Origin: Pontivivens insulae
GTDB taxonomy: Bacteria > Pseudomonadota > Alphaproteobacteria > Rhodobacterales > Rhodobacteraceae
Reading direction: 5' to 3'
Length of the DNA stretch: 64,000 nt
Assembly (NCBI RefSeq): GCF_900302495.1
Contig: NZ_OMKW01000002.1
Coordinates: forward strand, 496,001-560,000
Numbering within the stretch: the stretch's first letter is position 1; each line of letters begins with the position of its first letter. Positions 1 through 9,050 of this stretch are shown here, piece by piece. A program made the position numbers and the translations under genes. The notes under the pieces are model-generated. The model ran no database searches, was not told where the DNA came from, and was given only the letters and a program-made list of their open reading frames with translations.

Positions 1-144
1 CGCGGTCACACCTTCGACGTGGCGATTGATAAAAACGGCGGCCGTGACGATCTGAATGCCGACCACAGGCACGAACAGGATGAGCAAGGCGCGGCCCAAA
101 AGGTTGCGCGGCGTGTATTTTTTGAGCCAAGAAAAGTCCAACAT
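1..144 (-). CDS. Sensor histidine kinase, N-terminal fragment (EnvZ-like); gene continues past the left edge
   Basis: The 48 visible codons begin with an ATG at 142-144 and stay open to the window edge. They read MLDFSWLKKYTPRNLLGRAL, then a hydrophobic stretch (about residues 18-39), then NRHVEGVTA. A short basic N-terminus, one membrane helix and an R-H-x-E-G-V-T motif at the start of the periplasmic part match the start of EnvZ-type osmosensor kinases of Rhodobacterales. The kinase domains are outside the window, so the assignment rests on the N-terminus only. Confidence 0.6.
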   Translation of the reverse strand, partial: MLDFSWLKKYTPRNLLGRALLILFVPVVGIQIVTAAVFINRHVEGVTA

Positions 145-185
145 GCCCCTAGCGGTATTGGTGCGGGGGCAGGAGGGCAAGTGCG

Positions 186-1073
186 ATGATGACACGGGTG
201 GCAGACGGCGTGCGCCGGATCACGGCACCGAATGGCGGGCCGATGACCTATACGGGCACGCAATCCTACCTGATCGGTGATGGGGGCGATCTTGTTCTGA
301 TCGACCCGGGACCGGAATTGGCAGAGCACCGGGCTGCTATTGAGGGGGCGCTGGCGACAGGTGAGCAGATCGCGGCCATCCTCGTGACCCATGCGCATCT
401 CGATCACTCACCGCTGGCGCGCAGCCTTTCCGCAGATCTGGGTGTGCCCGTGCACGCTTACGGACCTGCCGGGGCGGGGCGCTCAGATCAGATGCAGGCT
501 TTGGCCGATAGTGGTGCGCATCTGGGCGGGGGCGAAGGCGTCGATACGGCTTTTGCCCCGGATGTCATGCTGGCGGATGGGGAGCTGTTCACCATGGGTG
601 GCACGCGGCTGAGAGTGCTTCATACCCCCGGTCACATGAGCGATCATCTGTGCTTCGCGCTGGAGGGGAGCGACCTGTTGTTCTCTGGCGATCATGTGAT
701 GGGATGGGCGACAACACTTGTGTCCCCGCCGGACGGAGATCTGACCGCCTTCATGGCATCGCTTCAAAAGGTTCAGGGGCAAGGGTTTGCCCGTTTCCTG
801 CCCGGTCATGGCGCGCCGGTGGAGGACCCGGACACGCTGGTTGCGCGGCAAATTGCGCACAGGCGGGGGCGGGAGGTGCAGATCCTTGACGCTTTGCAGG
901 CGCGCCCGCGCCGGATTGATCAGATCGTGCCGGAGATTTACGCCGATGTGAATCCCGCGCTGCATCCGGCGGCAGCGCGCAACGTGTTGGCCCATCTGCT
1001 CGACCTGGTGGCGCGCGGCCTTGTCACGACCAATGAGCCGCTGCGGGCGGACGGAGTGTTTGAGAGGGCCTAG
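186..1073 (+). CDS. MBL-fold metallo-hydrolase (LACTB2-like)
   Basis: A 295-residue metallo-beta-lactamase-fold hydrolase, presumably cytoplasmic. The zinc motif HAHLDH is at residues 69-74. Further ligand positions are H150 (PGHMSDH), D169 (SGDH) and H208 (PGHG). The last 80 or so residues look like the winged-helix tail of the LACTB2 group (AARNVLAHLLDLVARGLV). Family members hydrolyse thioesters, lactones or RNA; the substrate cannot be read from sequence. Two consecutive ATG codons open the frame at 186 and 189. It is convergent with miaA, and the 33-base gap is filled by a dispersed repeat. Confidence 0.85.
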   Translation: MMTRVADGVRRITAPNGGPMTYTGTQSYLIGDGGDLVLIDPGPELAEHRAAIEGALATGEQIAAILVTHAHLDHSPLARSLSADLGVPVHAYGPAGAGRSDQMQALADSGAHLGGGEGVDTAFAPDVMLADGELFTMGGTRLRVLHTPGHMSDHLCFALEGSDLLFSGDHVMGWATTLVSPPDGDLTAFMASLQKVQGQGFARFLPGHGAPVEDPDTLVARQIAHRRGREVQILDALQARPRRIDQIVPEIYADVNPALHPAAARNVLAHLLDLVARGLVTTNEPLRADGVFERA

Positions 1074-1105
1074 CCTTCGGCGAGGATATTTTCGCCAAGA
1101 AGAAG
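1073..1105 (+). repeat. Dispersed 33-base gene-end repeat, copy 1
   Basis: Starting at the G of the TAG stop codon of the upstream hydrolase, the sequence GCCTTCGGCGAGGATATT followed by TTCGCCAAGAAGAAG fills the whole gap to the miaA stop codon. Near-identical copies lie in reverse orientation at 49150-49182 and 59218-59250. All three are between convergent genes. Confidence 0.75.
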
Positions 1106-1106
1106 T

Positions 1107-2033
1107 TCAGCGCGGGACCTGGGCGCAGAGCGCCTCAACCGGCTCAGCCGGGTCCAGTGCCGTCCATGCGGACATGCGACTGCGAAACCACGTGCGCTGC
1201 CGCTTTGCATATTGGCGCGTCGCCGTAATCGTCCGTTCTGCGGCCGTTTCGAGCGTCATTTCACCCTTGAGGTAGGCGATCAGCTCTGGTGCGCCCAAGG
1301 CGCGGGACGAGGGACGGCCCGGCGTCGAGCCGGTCCGGTTGGCCGCGGCTTCTTCCAGCGCGCCTTCCGCCAGCATCAGGTCAAAGCGACGGGCGATCCT
1401 GTCGTTGAGCCAATTGACATCGGGACGCAGCAGGATTGGCACCGTTCGCTCTAGCGGCAGATCGGGTGCCGGCGTCTCGTCCTGCCAGTCTGCAAGGGGG
1501 CGACCGGTTGTGCGCAACACCTCCCACGCGCGCTGAATGCGCATCGGGTTGGCTGTGTCGATCCGGGCGAGCGTGGCTGAATCCTCTCGCAACAGGTCGG
1601 CCCGCATCCCCTCGGCGCCCAGAGCATCGGCGGCGGTGCGAACACTGGGCGGTGTTGGTGGAATGTCGGCCAGCCCGTCTGTTGCCGCGGCAAAATTCAG
1701 GCCTGTGCCGCCGATGATGATGGGCCTATGTCCTGCATGCCGGGCGCGCCGGAGTTGGGCGCGCAGATCACGCAGCCAGTGCCCGGTTGAATAGCTTTCG
1801 TGATTGGCCACATGACCATAGAGCGCGTGCGGGGCCGTGACCTCATCCGCCGGGCTGGGGCGTGCGGTCAGGACGCGCCACCCCGAATAGACTTGAAGTG
1901 CGTCGGCATTGATGATGATGCCGTTGTCACGCTGGGCCAGGGCGAGGGCGAGGGCGCTCTTTCCGCTGGCGGTCGGGCCCGCGATGAGGATCGGGTCAGA
2001 GGGCACGAGCGATGTCGGCGGCAAGGCGCGCAT
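1107..2033 (-). CDS. miaA: tRNA dimethylallyltransferase
   Basis: MiaA transfers a dimethylallyl group to N6 of A37 in tRNAs that read codons beginning with U. At 308 residues it has the usual length. The Walker A motif GPTASGKS is at residues 19-26, followed by the family signature NADALQVYSGWRVLTARPS and YGH. It is the last gene of a minus-strand operon. Its ATG overlaps the end of psuG by 38 bases; a GTG ten codons in (ending at 2006) would reduce this overlap to 11 bases, so the start is uncertain. The tRNA-modifying role fits with the pseudouridine-degrading genes upstream, although the pairing may be accidental. Confidence 0.93.
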   Translation of the reverse strand: MRALPPTSLVPSDPILIAGPTASGKSALALALAQRDNGIIINADALQVYSGWRVLTARPSPADEVTAPHALYGHVANHESYSTGHWLRDLRAQLRRARHAGHRPIIIGGTGLNFAAATDGLADIPPTPPSVRTAADALGAEGMRADLLREDSATLARIDTANPMRIQRAWEVLRTTGRPLADWQDETPAPDLPLERTVPILLRPDVNWLNDRIARRFDLMLAEGALEEAAANRTGSTPGRPSSRALGAPELIAYLKGEMTLETAAERTITATRQYAKRQRTWFRSRMSAWTALDPAEPVEALCAQVPR

Positions 2034-2898
2034 TGTTTTTGACCAGCGCGATATTCGCCGTCAGCGACCGTCCATCCGTCAGTTCGAAGATGCGACCCAG
2101 AAGGAAGGGGGTGACGGCCTTTGCGGCGATGCCCTGATCCTGCGCCTCGGCCAAAGCCTGCGCGACGATGGGCATTATTTCGGCCGAAGCGATTTCTGCC
2201 GAGGTGGGAATGGGATTGGCGATGAGTTGTCCGCCGGGCAGGCCGAGGGTGGCCCGCATGCGATGGGCCGTCGCGATGTCGTCGGCGGTGTCCATGCGGA
2301 GCGGAACCGCGATTTCAGAGGTGGCAGACCAGAAGGCGGGCAGGCGGTCTGTCTGGTACCCGATGACAGGAACGCCAAGTGTTTCAAGCACTTCCATGGT
2401 CTTTGGCAGGTCCAGGATCGCCTTCGCCCCGGCTGCGACAACGGTGACAGGCGTTTCGGACAATTCGCGCAGGTCTGCGGAGATGTCGAAACTTTCCTCG
2501 GCGCCACGATGTACGCCTCCAATGCCACCTGTGGCGAAGACGCCGATCCCGGCCAGATTGGCACAGATCATAGTCGCTGCGACCGTTGTGGCCCCGGTCG
2601 CGCCGGTTGCGAGTGCGGCGGCCAGATCGGCGCGGGAGAGCTTCATGACGTTATTTGCCTGCGCAAGATTATCGAGCTCGGCAGCCTCTAGCCCGATATG
2701 GATCTTGCCGCCCATGATGGCGATTGTGGCTGGAGTGGCGCCCGCATCGCGGATGGTCTGCTCAACCTCTTGCGCGGTGTCGCGGTTCTGCGGCCAGGGC
2801 ATACCATGGGTGATGATGGTCGATTCCAGCGCGACGATCGGGGTGCCTGCGGCGCGGGCTGCGCTGACTTCGGCAGAGAAGGCAAGGGGCGCGGTCAT
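1996..2898 (-). CDS. psuG: Pseudouridine-5'-phosphate glycosidase
   Basis: A 300-residue PsuG. The enzyme splits the C-C glycosidic bond of pseudouridine 5'-phosphate into uracil and ribose 5-phosphate. The conserved N-terminal block VALESTIITHGMPWPQN and the FATGGIGGVHRGAE block are both present. The start overlaps the stop of psuK by four bases (ATGA), which indicates translational coupling. With the kinase it forms the complete PsuK-PsuG catabolic pair. Confidence 0.95.
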   Translation of the reverse strand: MTAPLAFSAEVSAARAAGTPIVALESTIITHGMPWPQNRDTAQEVEQTIRDAGATPATIAIMGGKIHIGLEAAELDNLAQANNVMKLSRADLAAALATGATGATTVAATMICANLAGIGVFATGGIGGVHRGAEESFDISADLRELSETPVTVVAAGAKAILDLPKTMEVLETLGVPVIGYQTDRLPAFWSATSEIAVPLRMDTADDIATAHRMRATLGLPGGQLIANPIPTSAEIASAEIMPIVAQALAEAQDQGIAAKAVTPFLLGRIFELTDGRSLTANIALVKNNARLAADIARAL

Positions 2899-3692
2899 GA
2901 GGATATTCCGTTGATATGGTCGGCGGCGGATTGAAGGGCGGCTGATAGCGCGTCCGCATCCGATGCGCCAGAGAGAGAGGCGCGGACATGTCCGGCCACG
3001 AACGCATCGCCCGCGCCGGTGATCTGGCCTTGGGCGGGTGGGGGCATCTGGGTCAGGACAGTGCTGTCCCGGCAGAAGCTCGCCGGGCGTGGGCCGTCCG
3101 TGACAATGGCAAAGGCGGCACCCTGTGCGCAGAGCGCCCGTGCGGCATCCGCCGGGTCGGCGTGGCCCGTCATTGCCTGACCTTCAATCTGATTGCAGTA
3201 GAGCGCAGCCCCGGCTGCGATCAGCGGGTGCAGCCGTGCCGTCTTGGACGGGCTTGCGGGCACAAGCCGCAGGTCGGCGGGCATGTTCGCGGTCAGTCGG
3301 GCGAGCGCGGCGCCTGGCAGGTTTCCGTCGAGAATGACGGGCGTATGCTCACCCGCGATGCGGTCGATGACCCGGTGGGCCTCCCGCTCCAACAGGTCGC
3401 AGCTGGCGATGGCTGCGACCAGGCCAGAGGGGTCTTCCACGGCGATGTAGTTGTCGGTCGCCCCGTTGGCGACGATCAATCCCGGCAGGCCGATCGCTGC
3501 GGACAGTGCCTGTCCGTCCGGATCATTGCCGATCACCGCGACCAGTTCGCAGCGCAGCGCGAGTGCGATATTGCAGGCAACCCCGCCCGGTCTCCGGATG
3601 ACGGAGCCCGCCTGATCCGCGCCCCGTGGTGCCGGTTTTGGAGCCACGGCAATGACATCCCAAAGGGCCGCGCCCGCGCAGATCACACTCAT
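2895..3692 (-). CDS. psuK: PfkB-family carbohydrate kinase, probable pseudouridine kinase
   Basis: A 265-residue ribokinase-fold kinase. The N-terminal signature region reads IRRPGGVACNIALAL, and the catalytic motif ITGAGDAFVAGHV lies near residues 222-234, with D as the expected catalytic base. The PfkB family is broad; pseudouridine kinase is inferred from the four-base overlap with psuG. It also overlaps the AEC permease gene upstream by four bases, so three genes are tightly coupled. Confidence 0.88.
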   Translation of the reverse strand: MSVICAGAALWDVIAVAPKPAPRGADQAGSVIRRPGGVACNIALALRCELVAVIGNDPDGQALSAAIGLPGLIVANGATDNYIAVEDPSGLVAAIASCDLLEREAHRVIDRIAGEHTPVILDGNLPGAALARLTANMPADLRLVPASPSKTARLHPLIAAGAALYCNQIEGQAMTGHADPADAARALCAQGAAFAIVTDGPRPASFCRDSTVLTQMPPPAQGQITGAGDAFVAGHVRASLSGASDADALSAALQSAADHINGISS

Positions 3693-4609
3693 TGCACCCA
3701 GCCGATCACATAGGTCAGCGTGCCAATGCTGAGAGCGGTGGAAAAGAGGATCGCGGAAGACGCCCGTTGGGGCGCGGTGTTGTAGTGTTGGGCGACGATA
3801 TAGATGTTACCCGCAACCGGCATGGCCGCGGCACAGATCATGATCATCGCGTTGAAGGGGTCGAGATCGAAGAGCCACAGGGCGGAGATACCGACGAGCA
3901 CGGGATGCACCACCAATTTCAGCGAGGAAATCCAAAGTGCCACAGAGGCCCGCTCCGCGGACTTACCGGCGAGTGACGCTCCGATTGCGAAGAGGGCACA
4001 AGGCGTCGCAGCGGACCCCAGGATCGTCAGGAACTCTGCCGCTGGCGGTGGCAAGTCCTGCCCATAGGCGGACCAGAGCAGGCCTGCGACGATAGCCATG
4101 ATCATCGGGTTGGACAACAGGCCCTTTGCGATGGTCGCAATCGTGCCGACGCCGAGACGCGACCGGCTGCCGGTGATCACGGCAACGATCAGCGAACCGA
4201 AAATGATGAGATCCACGCAGAGAACCATGATGACGGGCAGGGCGGCACGCTCTCCGAACAGGCTGACAAGCATCGGGATACCCAGAAAACCCACATTTCC
4301 GATGACGGCGCATTGCGCCTCGACCGCGGCGACGCCTGCTGATTGCTTTCGGGCGATGGCAATGATCGTTGCCACGACCCACAGCGCGAGGGACGGGATC
4401 AGATAGGCCATCAAGAACGGCACATTCGCCACCTGGGCAAATTCCAGTGTCGCGGTGAAGTTGAAGATCATCGCCGACAGGGCGAAGAAAAAGACAAATC
4501 GTGTCAGTGCAATCGCGGCCTCGGCTGCGAAAAAGCGGGTGGCCGCCGCCCCATACCCCAGTCCGATCAGCGCAAAGAAGGGGATGATCTTGAGGAAGAT
4601 GTCGAGCAT
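3689..4609 (-). CDS. AEC-family (auxin efflux carrier type) permease
   Basis: A 306-residue inner-membrane transporter with about ten predicted hydrophobic segments. It has the AEC layout, including a conserved asparagine/proline-rich region (NVGFLGIPMLVSLFGE, near residues 107-122) in the first half and a similar arrangement in the second half. Bacterial AEC members move small organic acids and other metabolites; the substrate is not predictable from sequence. Because it is the first gene of a coupled operon with psuK and psuG, pseudouridine or a related nucleoside is a reasonable but untested candidate. Confidence 0.85.
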   Translation of the reverse strand: MLDIFLKIIPFFALIGLGYGAAATRFFAAEAAIALTRFVFFFALSAMIFNFTATLEFAQVANVPFLMAYLIPSLALWVVATIIAIARKQSAGVAAVEAQCAVIGNVGFLGIPMLVSLFGERAALPVIMVLCVDLIIFGSLIVAVITGSRSRLGVGTIATIAKGLLSNPMIMAIVAGLLWSAYGQDLPPPAAEFLTILGSAATPCALFAIGASLAGKSAERASVALWISSLKLVVHPVLVGISALWLFDLDPFNAMIMICAAAMPVAGNIYIVAQHYNTAPQRASSAILFSTALSIGTLTYVIGWVQ

Positions 4610-4694
4610 GCCGTGGCCTTGATCGGGGGCGTTGGCCTGGGTTTATCATGTTTGCGACCGGATGGTAGGGGCTTGGCTGCCCCAGTCAGGCCCA

Positions 4695-5534
4695 TCAGAA
4701 CCGCCCTGACGCACCACCACCACCACTGCGCCCGCCGCCAAAGCGCCCGCCGCCCTGTGCCTTGGTCGGTCGCTGGGCAGGGATGACATATTTGGTCTCG
4801 GCCCGGTGATCGCAGCTTGTGCAGGTGATCAGATCAATCCCTTCGCCGCTTTGACCGAGCGAGGCGGGGCGAAGAACGCGGCTGCTGACATTCAGGGTGC
4901 GCTTGCCGCATTGTGGGCACGCCCGGCGAGCGATCAGCCATTGACGAATTTTTCCCGCGAACAGCCCCACAGCCCCAGCCAAGACTGCGAGGGCCAGAAA
5001 CACTTTGTCGGAAAAACTCATGCTGTCGTTTTCCGGCGGGCTGGCACCTTCGAGGTAAGGCTGCACAATCCGCGTGATGATATCCGAAGTGCCAAGGTCG
5101 ATCCCGGTGGTGAAATCATCCTCACGCAGCCAGGGCACCAGCGTTTCTTCGACTACCTGTTCCGCGAAACTGTTCCAATCCTGGCCATAAGCCGCGCCGA
5201 GTTCGATGCGAACCTCACGCTCCGCAACCAAGATCAGAAGCAGGACACCATCATTGCGTGATCTGTCTCCGATCCCCCAGCTATCGAAGAGCGCGGTCGC
5301 AAATTGCTCTAGCGTGACCTCCCGCGCGGTCCCGGATCTGCTGCGCAACGTCGCGACCGTCATTTCTACTCCGCTCTCGTTCTTTAACCGCGCCAAACGG
5401 CTGGATATGCGGCTCTCAACCGGATCGGGCAGCAGGTCTGCAAAATCATTAACGGTGCTGCTATAGGGCGGGGGGAACCCCTGTGCGGATGCAAGGCCGG
5501 CCCAGCATAGAAAGACGATGACGAAGATGCGCAT
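4695..5534 (-). CDS. Secreted/membrane TPM-domain protein with C-terminal zinc ribbon (YgcG-like)
   Basis: A 279-residue protein. I start it at the ATG 5532-5534 because a GGAG site precedes it and the next residues ([18 protein letters not shown]) form a signal peptide. A TPM domain follows ([20 protein letters not shown] to about residue 165). Then come a membrane helix ([14 protein letters not shown]), a Cys4 ribbon made of CPQC and CTSC, and a glycine-rich tail ending [13 protein letters not shown] proteins have been linked to photosystem II repair in phototrophs and to envelope functions elsewhere; no enzymatic role is evident here. Confidence 0.8.
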   Translation of the reverse strand: MRIFVIVFLCWAGLASAQGFPPPYSSTVNDFADLLPDPVESRISSRLARLKNESGVEMTVATLRSRSGTAREVTLEQFATALFDSWGIGDRSRNDGVLLLILVAEREVRIELGAAYGQDWNSFAEQVVEETLVPWLREDDFTTGIDLGTSDIITRIVQPYLEGASPPENDSMSFSDKVFLALAVLAGAVGLFAGKIRQWLIARRACPQCGKRTLNVSSRVLRPASLGQSGEGIDLITCTSCDHRAETKYVIPAQRPTKAQGGGRFGGGRSGGGGASGRF

Positions 5535-5644
5535 GAACGGAAGCTCCGGCGGAAACAACTGAATGACGCCATTGGGATTGGCCGCTGGCAACGCTATCGT
5601 CCCGCCAGAATTCAGGCCAGTGCGAATGCACACAGGTCACGGGC

Positions 5645-5672
5645 TTGCATCCCCGGCCAAACGCGTCTAAGG
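5645..5672 (+). promoter_or_regulatory. Possible rpsB promoter (weak)
   Basis: TTGCAT (5645-5650) and CTAAGG (5667-5672) are separated by 16 bases in the 258-base gap between the divergent TPM gene and rpsB. The -35 is reasonable and the -10 poor, so this is a tentative call. The rest of the gap up to 5792 shows no further gene. Confidence 0.25.
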
Positions 5673-5792
5673 CACCCGCACTTAATCCCGCAGGCGGGGG
5701 CGGGTGCATTGGGGAGACATCCCAATTCATCCACCGGTTGGGCCAGATGGTCCCTCACCCTTGCCGAGGCGAAACCGGAAAAGGAATATCAG

Positions 5793-6548
5793 ATGGCTCT
5801 TCCCGAGTTCACTCTGCGTCAGCTGCTGGAAGCTGGCGTGCACTTTGGCCACCAGAAGCACCGCTGGAACCCGCGTATGGGCCAGTACATCTATGGTGAC
5901 CGCAACGGCATCCACATCCTCGACCTGACGCAGACCGTTCCGCTGCTGGACGCAGCGCTGAACGTCGTGCAGCAGACCGTTGCAAAAGGCGGCCGCATCC
6001 TCTTCGTCGGCACGAAGCGTCAGGCGCAAAAGCCCGTCGCAGATGCGGCAGAGATGTGCGCGCAGTACTACATGAACCACCGTTGGCTGGGCGGCACGCT
6101 CACCAACTGGAAGACGGTCTCCAACTCCATCAACCGCATGAAGTCGCTTGATGAGCAGCTGGGCGAAGGTGCGGACGGCTTTACCAAGAAAGAGCGTTTG
6201 CAGCTCGACCGTGAGCAGTCCAAGCTCACCGCGTCCCTGGGCGGCATCCGCGACATGGGCGGTGTTCCGGACCTGATCTTCGTGATCGACACGAACAAAG
6301 AGGCGCTGGCGATTGCAGAAGCCAAGAAGCTGGGCATTCCGGTGATTGCGGTTCTCGATTCCAACTCCAACCCCGAAGGCATCGACTACCCGATCCCGGG
6401 CAACGACGATGCGGCCCGCGCCATCGCGCTTTACTGCGACCTGATCGCCCGCGCGGCTCTGGACGGCATGTCCGAGCAGCTGGGTGCGGCAGGCGTCGAC
6501 CTGGGTGAGATGGAAGAGGGCATGGTTGAGGAAGCCGTCGCTGAATAA
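5793..6548 (+). CDS. rpsB: 30S ribosomal protein S2
   Basis: Ribosomal protein S2, 251 residues. The N-terminus [20 protein letters not shown] and the block [19 protein letters not shown] are diagnostic. I use the ATG at 5793, which has AAGGA just upstream and gives the family's standard N-terminus; longer in-frame extensions lack support. It opens the plus-strand translation and cell-envelope block and is followed by tsf after a hairpin-containing spacer. Confidence 0.98.
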   Translation: MALPEFTLRQLLEAGVHFGHQKHRWNPRMGQYIYGDRNGIHILDLTQTVPLLDAALNVVQQTVAKGGRILFVGTKRQAQKPVADAAEMCAQYYMNHRWLGGTLTNWKTVSNSINRMKSLDEQLGEGADGFTKKERLQLDREQSKLTASLGGIRDMGGVPDLIFVIDTNKEALAIAEAKKLGIPVIAVLDSNSNPEGIDYPIPGNDDAARAIALYCDLIARAALDGMSEQLGAAGVDLGEMEEGMVEEAVAE

Positions 6549-6575
6549 GCGACCCTCTGACTGTCACATATGGTT

Positions 6576-6603
6576 TGCGCCCTCGCTTTAGGTCGGGGGC
6601 GCA
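6576..6603 (+). terminator. Hairpin in the rpsB-tsf spacer, possible attenuator
   Basis: TGCGCCCTCG (6576-6585) pairs with CGGGGGCGCA (6594-6603) around an eight-base loop, with one G-T pair. Only a short T-run (CGAATTT) follows, so it may be a leaky terminator or attenuator that lowers tsf relative to rpsB rather than a true stop. Confidence 0.5.
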
Positions 6604-6645
6604 CGAATTTCCGCTACATGAATTTTCCGTTGTAGGAGAGACGAC

Positions 6646-7521
6646 ATGGCAATCACCGCAAAGCAGGTGAAAGAACTGCGCGACAGCACCGGCGCAGGCA
6701 TGATGGACGCGAAAAAAGCGCTGACCGAAACCGATGGCGACATGGAAGCCGCGGTTGATTGGCTGCGCACCAAAGGTCTTGCGAAAGCGGCCAAGAAGTC
6801 GGGCCGCACCGCGGCAGAGGGCCTCGTCGCTGTGAAGGCAGAGGGCGGCGTTGCCGTTGCAGTCGAGGTGAACTCCGAGACTGATTTCGTTGCCCGTAAT
6901 GCCGAGTTCCAGCAGATGGTCGGCGACATCGCGGGCGTCGCGATGGGTGTGGACAGCACCGAAGCGCTGGCTGACGCGGATATGGGCGGCAAGTCCGTCG
7001 CCGCTGTCATTCAGGAAAAAGTCGGCACCATTGGTGAGAACATGGGCCTGCGCCGCATGTCCAAAGTCACCGGTGAGGGCGTTGCGTCCTACGTGCACGG
7101 CGCTGTTGTCGACGGCATGGGCAAGATCGGCGTGATCGTGGCGTTTGACGGCGACAATGCGGATTTCGGCAAGCAGGTTGCGATGCACGTCGCTGCAACC
7201 AACCCGGCCTCCCTGAACGAAGGCGATCTGGACCCGGCGCTGGTTGAGCGTGAAAAGCAGGTTCTGACCGATCAGGCCCGCGAGTCCGGCAAGCCCGAGC
7301 AGGTCATCGAGAAGATGATCGTTGGCCGCATGAAGAAGTATTTCGAGGAAGTCACGCTGGTGAACCAGAAATTCGTGATGAACCCCGATCTGACCGTTGG
7401 TGAAGCCGCGAAAGAAGCAGGCATCACCATCACCGGCTTCGCCCGTGTTGAAGTCGGCGAAGGCATCGAAAAGGTCGAAGAAGACTTCGCAGCCGAAGTC
7501 GCAAAGACCATGGGCGGCTAA
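6646..7521 (+). CDS. tsf: Translation elongation factor Ts
   Basis: EF-Ts, the nucleotide-exchange factor for EF-Tu, 291 residues. The N-terminal UBA-like region carries [20 protein letters not shown], followed by [12 protein letters not shown], both family hallmarks. A clear TAGGAGAG site precedes the ATG. It is cotranscribed with or follows rpsB and ends in a strong terminator. Confidence 0.98.
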   Translation: MAITAKQVKELRDSTGAGMMDAKKALTETDGDMEAAVDWLRTKGLAKAAKKSGRTAAEGLVAVKAEGGVAVAVEVNSETDFVARNAEFQQMVGDIAGVAMGVDSTEALADADMGGKSVAAVIQEKVGTIGENMGLRRMSKVTGEGVASYVHGAVVDGMGKIGVIVAFDGDNADFGKQVAMHVAATNPASLNEGDLDPALVEREKQVLTDQARESGKPEQVIEKMIVGRMKKYFEEVTLVNQKFVMNPDLTVGEAAKEAGITITGFARVEVGEGIEKVEEDFAAEVAKTMGG

Positions 7522-7550
7522 GCCCACACGCGCAAGACGCACCACAAGGA

Positions 7551-7586
7551 AACGCCGCCTCGGAAGCATCCGGGGCGGCGTTTTCT
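7551..7586 (+). terminator. Rho-independent terminator after tsf
   Basis: AACGCCGCCTCGG (7551-7563) pairs with CCGGGGCGGCGTT (7570-7582) around the loop AAGCAT. This is a 13-base stem with one G-T pair, followed by TTTT. It separates rpsB-tsf from the unusual gene that follows. Confidence 0.9.
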
Positions 7587-7673
7587 GTTGGACGCAAATA
7601 TTGAAATATTTGTTGTTAATGAATGCGGGCCAGTGTTTCTCTTCAAACTTGATCCGTGGGAAAAGGAACTTGG

Positions 7674-8282
7674 ATGTTTAGTGCTAGAAAACACACTGGT
7701 GGCGATGAAAGTGCGCCTTCCAACGCTGGTGTAGTCCTGATTGCTCGCTTGAATTCAAAGACGCAACCCATTGACCGAGGTGATTTCTATGAGGATCCCC
7801 TTCATAATCGACTCGAAGCGCGGGGACTTGGCGCAGTAAGCGGCGGTGGAACGCAATTGATGGACGAACCGCACGGAATTGCCTTTGTTGATGTTGAAAT
7901 TTTTGCTCGCGATGCCTCGGAAGAAACACTGACAGCCATTATCGAGGAGCTTGAGGCCATTGGAGTTCCGAAGGGATCAAAGCTGTTCGTTGAGAAAAGC
8001 GAGGATGGTAAACAGTTCGGCACATTGGAGGGCTTAGGTCTCTTCCTGAATGGGGTGGATTTGCCCACAGAGGTTTACGAGACTTCAGATGTGAATGAAC
8101 TAATACGGCGCTGCGGGGCGCTCATGGGCGACGATTATGCAATGATGGGTTACTGGCAGGGTGCACGGGAAACCGGCCTTTATTTTTACGGCCCATCTTT
8201 TGAGCACATGAAGATTGCAATCGAGAATTTCGTTGCCAACTCGCCTCTTTGCCAGATGTCCCGGATTGAACAGATTGCCTGA
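7674..8282 (+). CDS. Conserved-looking protein of unknown function, AT-richer than neighbours
   Basis: A 202-residue soluble protein that I cannot name. The ATG at 7674 is preceded by AAGGA at a good distance; a GTG at 7656 would add six residues. Visible features are VVLIARLNSKTQPIDRGDFY near the start, an EARGLGAVSGGGTQL segment, and a C-terminal block ending PLCQMSRIEQIA. There is no signal peptide or membrane segment. Base composition is visibly lower in GC than tsf and pyrH, and the gene is inserted after the tsf terminator in an otherwise conserved order, suggesting acquisition. A small stand-alone immunity-type or stress protein is possible but unproven. Confidence 0.7.
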   Translation: MFSARKHTGGDESAPSNAGVVLIARLNSKTQPIDRGDFYEDPLHNRLEARGLGAVSGGGTQLMDEPHGIAFVDVEIFARDASEETLTAIIEELEAIGVPKGSKLFVEKSEDGKQFGTLEGLGLFLNGVDLPTEVYETSDVNELIRRCGALMGDDYAMMGYWQGARETGLYFYGPSFEHMKIAIENFVANSPLCQMSRIEQIA

Positions 8283-8332
8283 CAAGTTCCAAGACAACTT
8301 GACCTCCGCCTATTCCGCCCGACATCTCCTTC

Positions 8333-8995
8333 ATGCCTATATTGCACCGCAACAATGAATCCGCTCAGCTTCGTCGGCGCTTCGAGGATTGGAAGGCGAC
8401 GGCGACGCATCATTCTCCGCTGGAGGATGCGCAGGGGATCGGGGCCGGGGTGGTGATCACGGCGCTGGGGCTTGCGCTTTATCAGGGGGCGGGGCTGGTC
8501 ACGGCAGGCATGGCCGGACTGGCGCTGATCATCAGCTATGCAAGCGCGTGGGATGCGGGGATCGTGTTCTGGTTGCTCAATCTGCCCTTCTATGGCCTTG
8601 CGATCCTGCGAATGGGCTGGGCCTTCACTCTCAAGACCTTTGCCGCGATCACGCTGTTGTCGGTGCTGCTGTCCTTTCAGGCAGATTGGCTCGCCGTGGC
8701 TGATATTGCGCCTGCTTATGCCGCTATTGCGGGCGGGATTGCTGTTGGCTTTGGACTTTTGGGGTTGTTCCGGCACCGCGCGAGCCTGGGCGGGGTCGGT
8801 ATCCTGGCACTTTTCCTGCAAGACCGGCTCGGCTGGCGGCCGGGACTGGTGCAACTGGTGCTCGACCTGATGATCCTCAGCTCGGGTTTGCTCGTCCTGC
8901 CCTGGGGCGCGATGCTGTGGTCGATCATCGGGGCGGTGGTGCTCAATCTGTTTTTGACGGTCAATCACCGGCTGGACCGCTATATCGCCCGTTGA
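8333..8995 (+). CDS. YitT-family integral membrane protein
   Basis: A 220-residue membrane protein with about six hydrophobic segments. The stretch [20 protein letters not shown] at the start of the membrane part and [20 protein letters not shown] in the second half are typical of the DUF161/YitT group in Rhodobacterales. The function of the family is unsettled (transport has been suggested). It ends 55 bases before pyrH on the same strand. Confidence 0.75.
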   Translation: MPILHRNNESAQLRRRFEDWKATATHHSPLEDAQGIGAGVVITALGLALYQGAGLVTAGMAGLALIISYASAWDAGIVFWLLNLPFYGLAILRMGWAFTLKTFAAITLLSVLLSFQADWLAVADIAPAYAAIAGGIAVGFGLLGLFRHRASLGGVGILALFLQDRLGWRPGLVQLVLDLMILSSGLLVLPWGAMLWSIIGAVVLNLFLTVNHRLDRYIAR

Positions 8996-9050
8996 AGGTA
9001 AACGCGATCTGGGGCAGTGTCCGCGCAACCCGAATATTGGAGACTCGCCC

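Noticed and set aside
186-1073. The metallo-beta-lactamase-fold protein as an antibiotic-resistance enzyme
   Set aside because: There is no signal peptide, and the sequence belongs to the LACTB2-like hydrolases rather than class B beta-lactamases.
1996-2033. The 38-base overlap of psuG and miaA as a possible frameshift or sequencing error
   Set aside because: Both proteins keep full length and normal ends. An internal GTG start for miaA also explains it without any error.
6226-7569. A 447-codon minus-strand frame across rpsB and tsf
   Set aside because: It is antisense to two ribosomal/translation genes and runs through the tsf terminator; it is a shadow frame.
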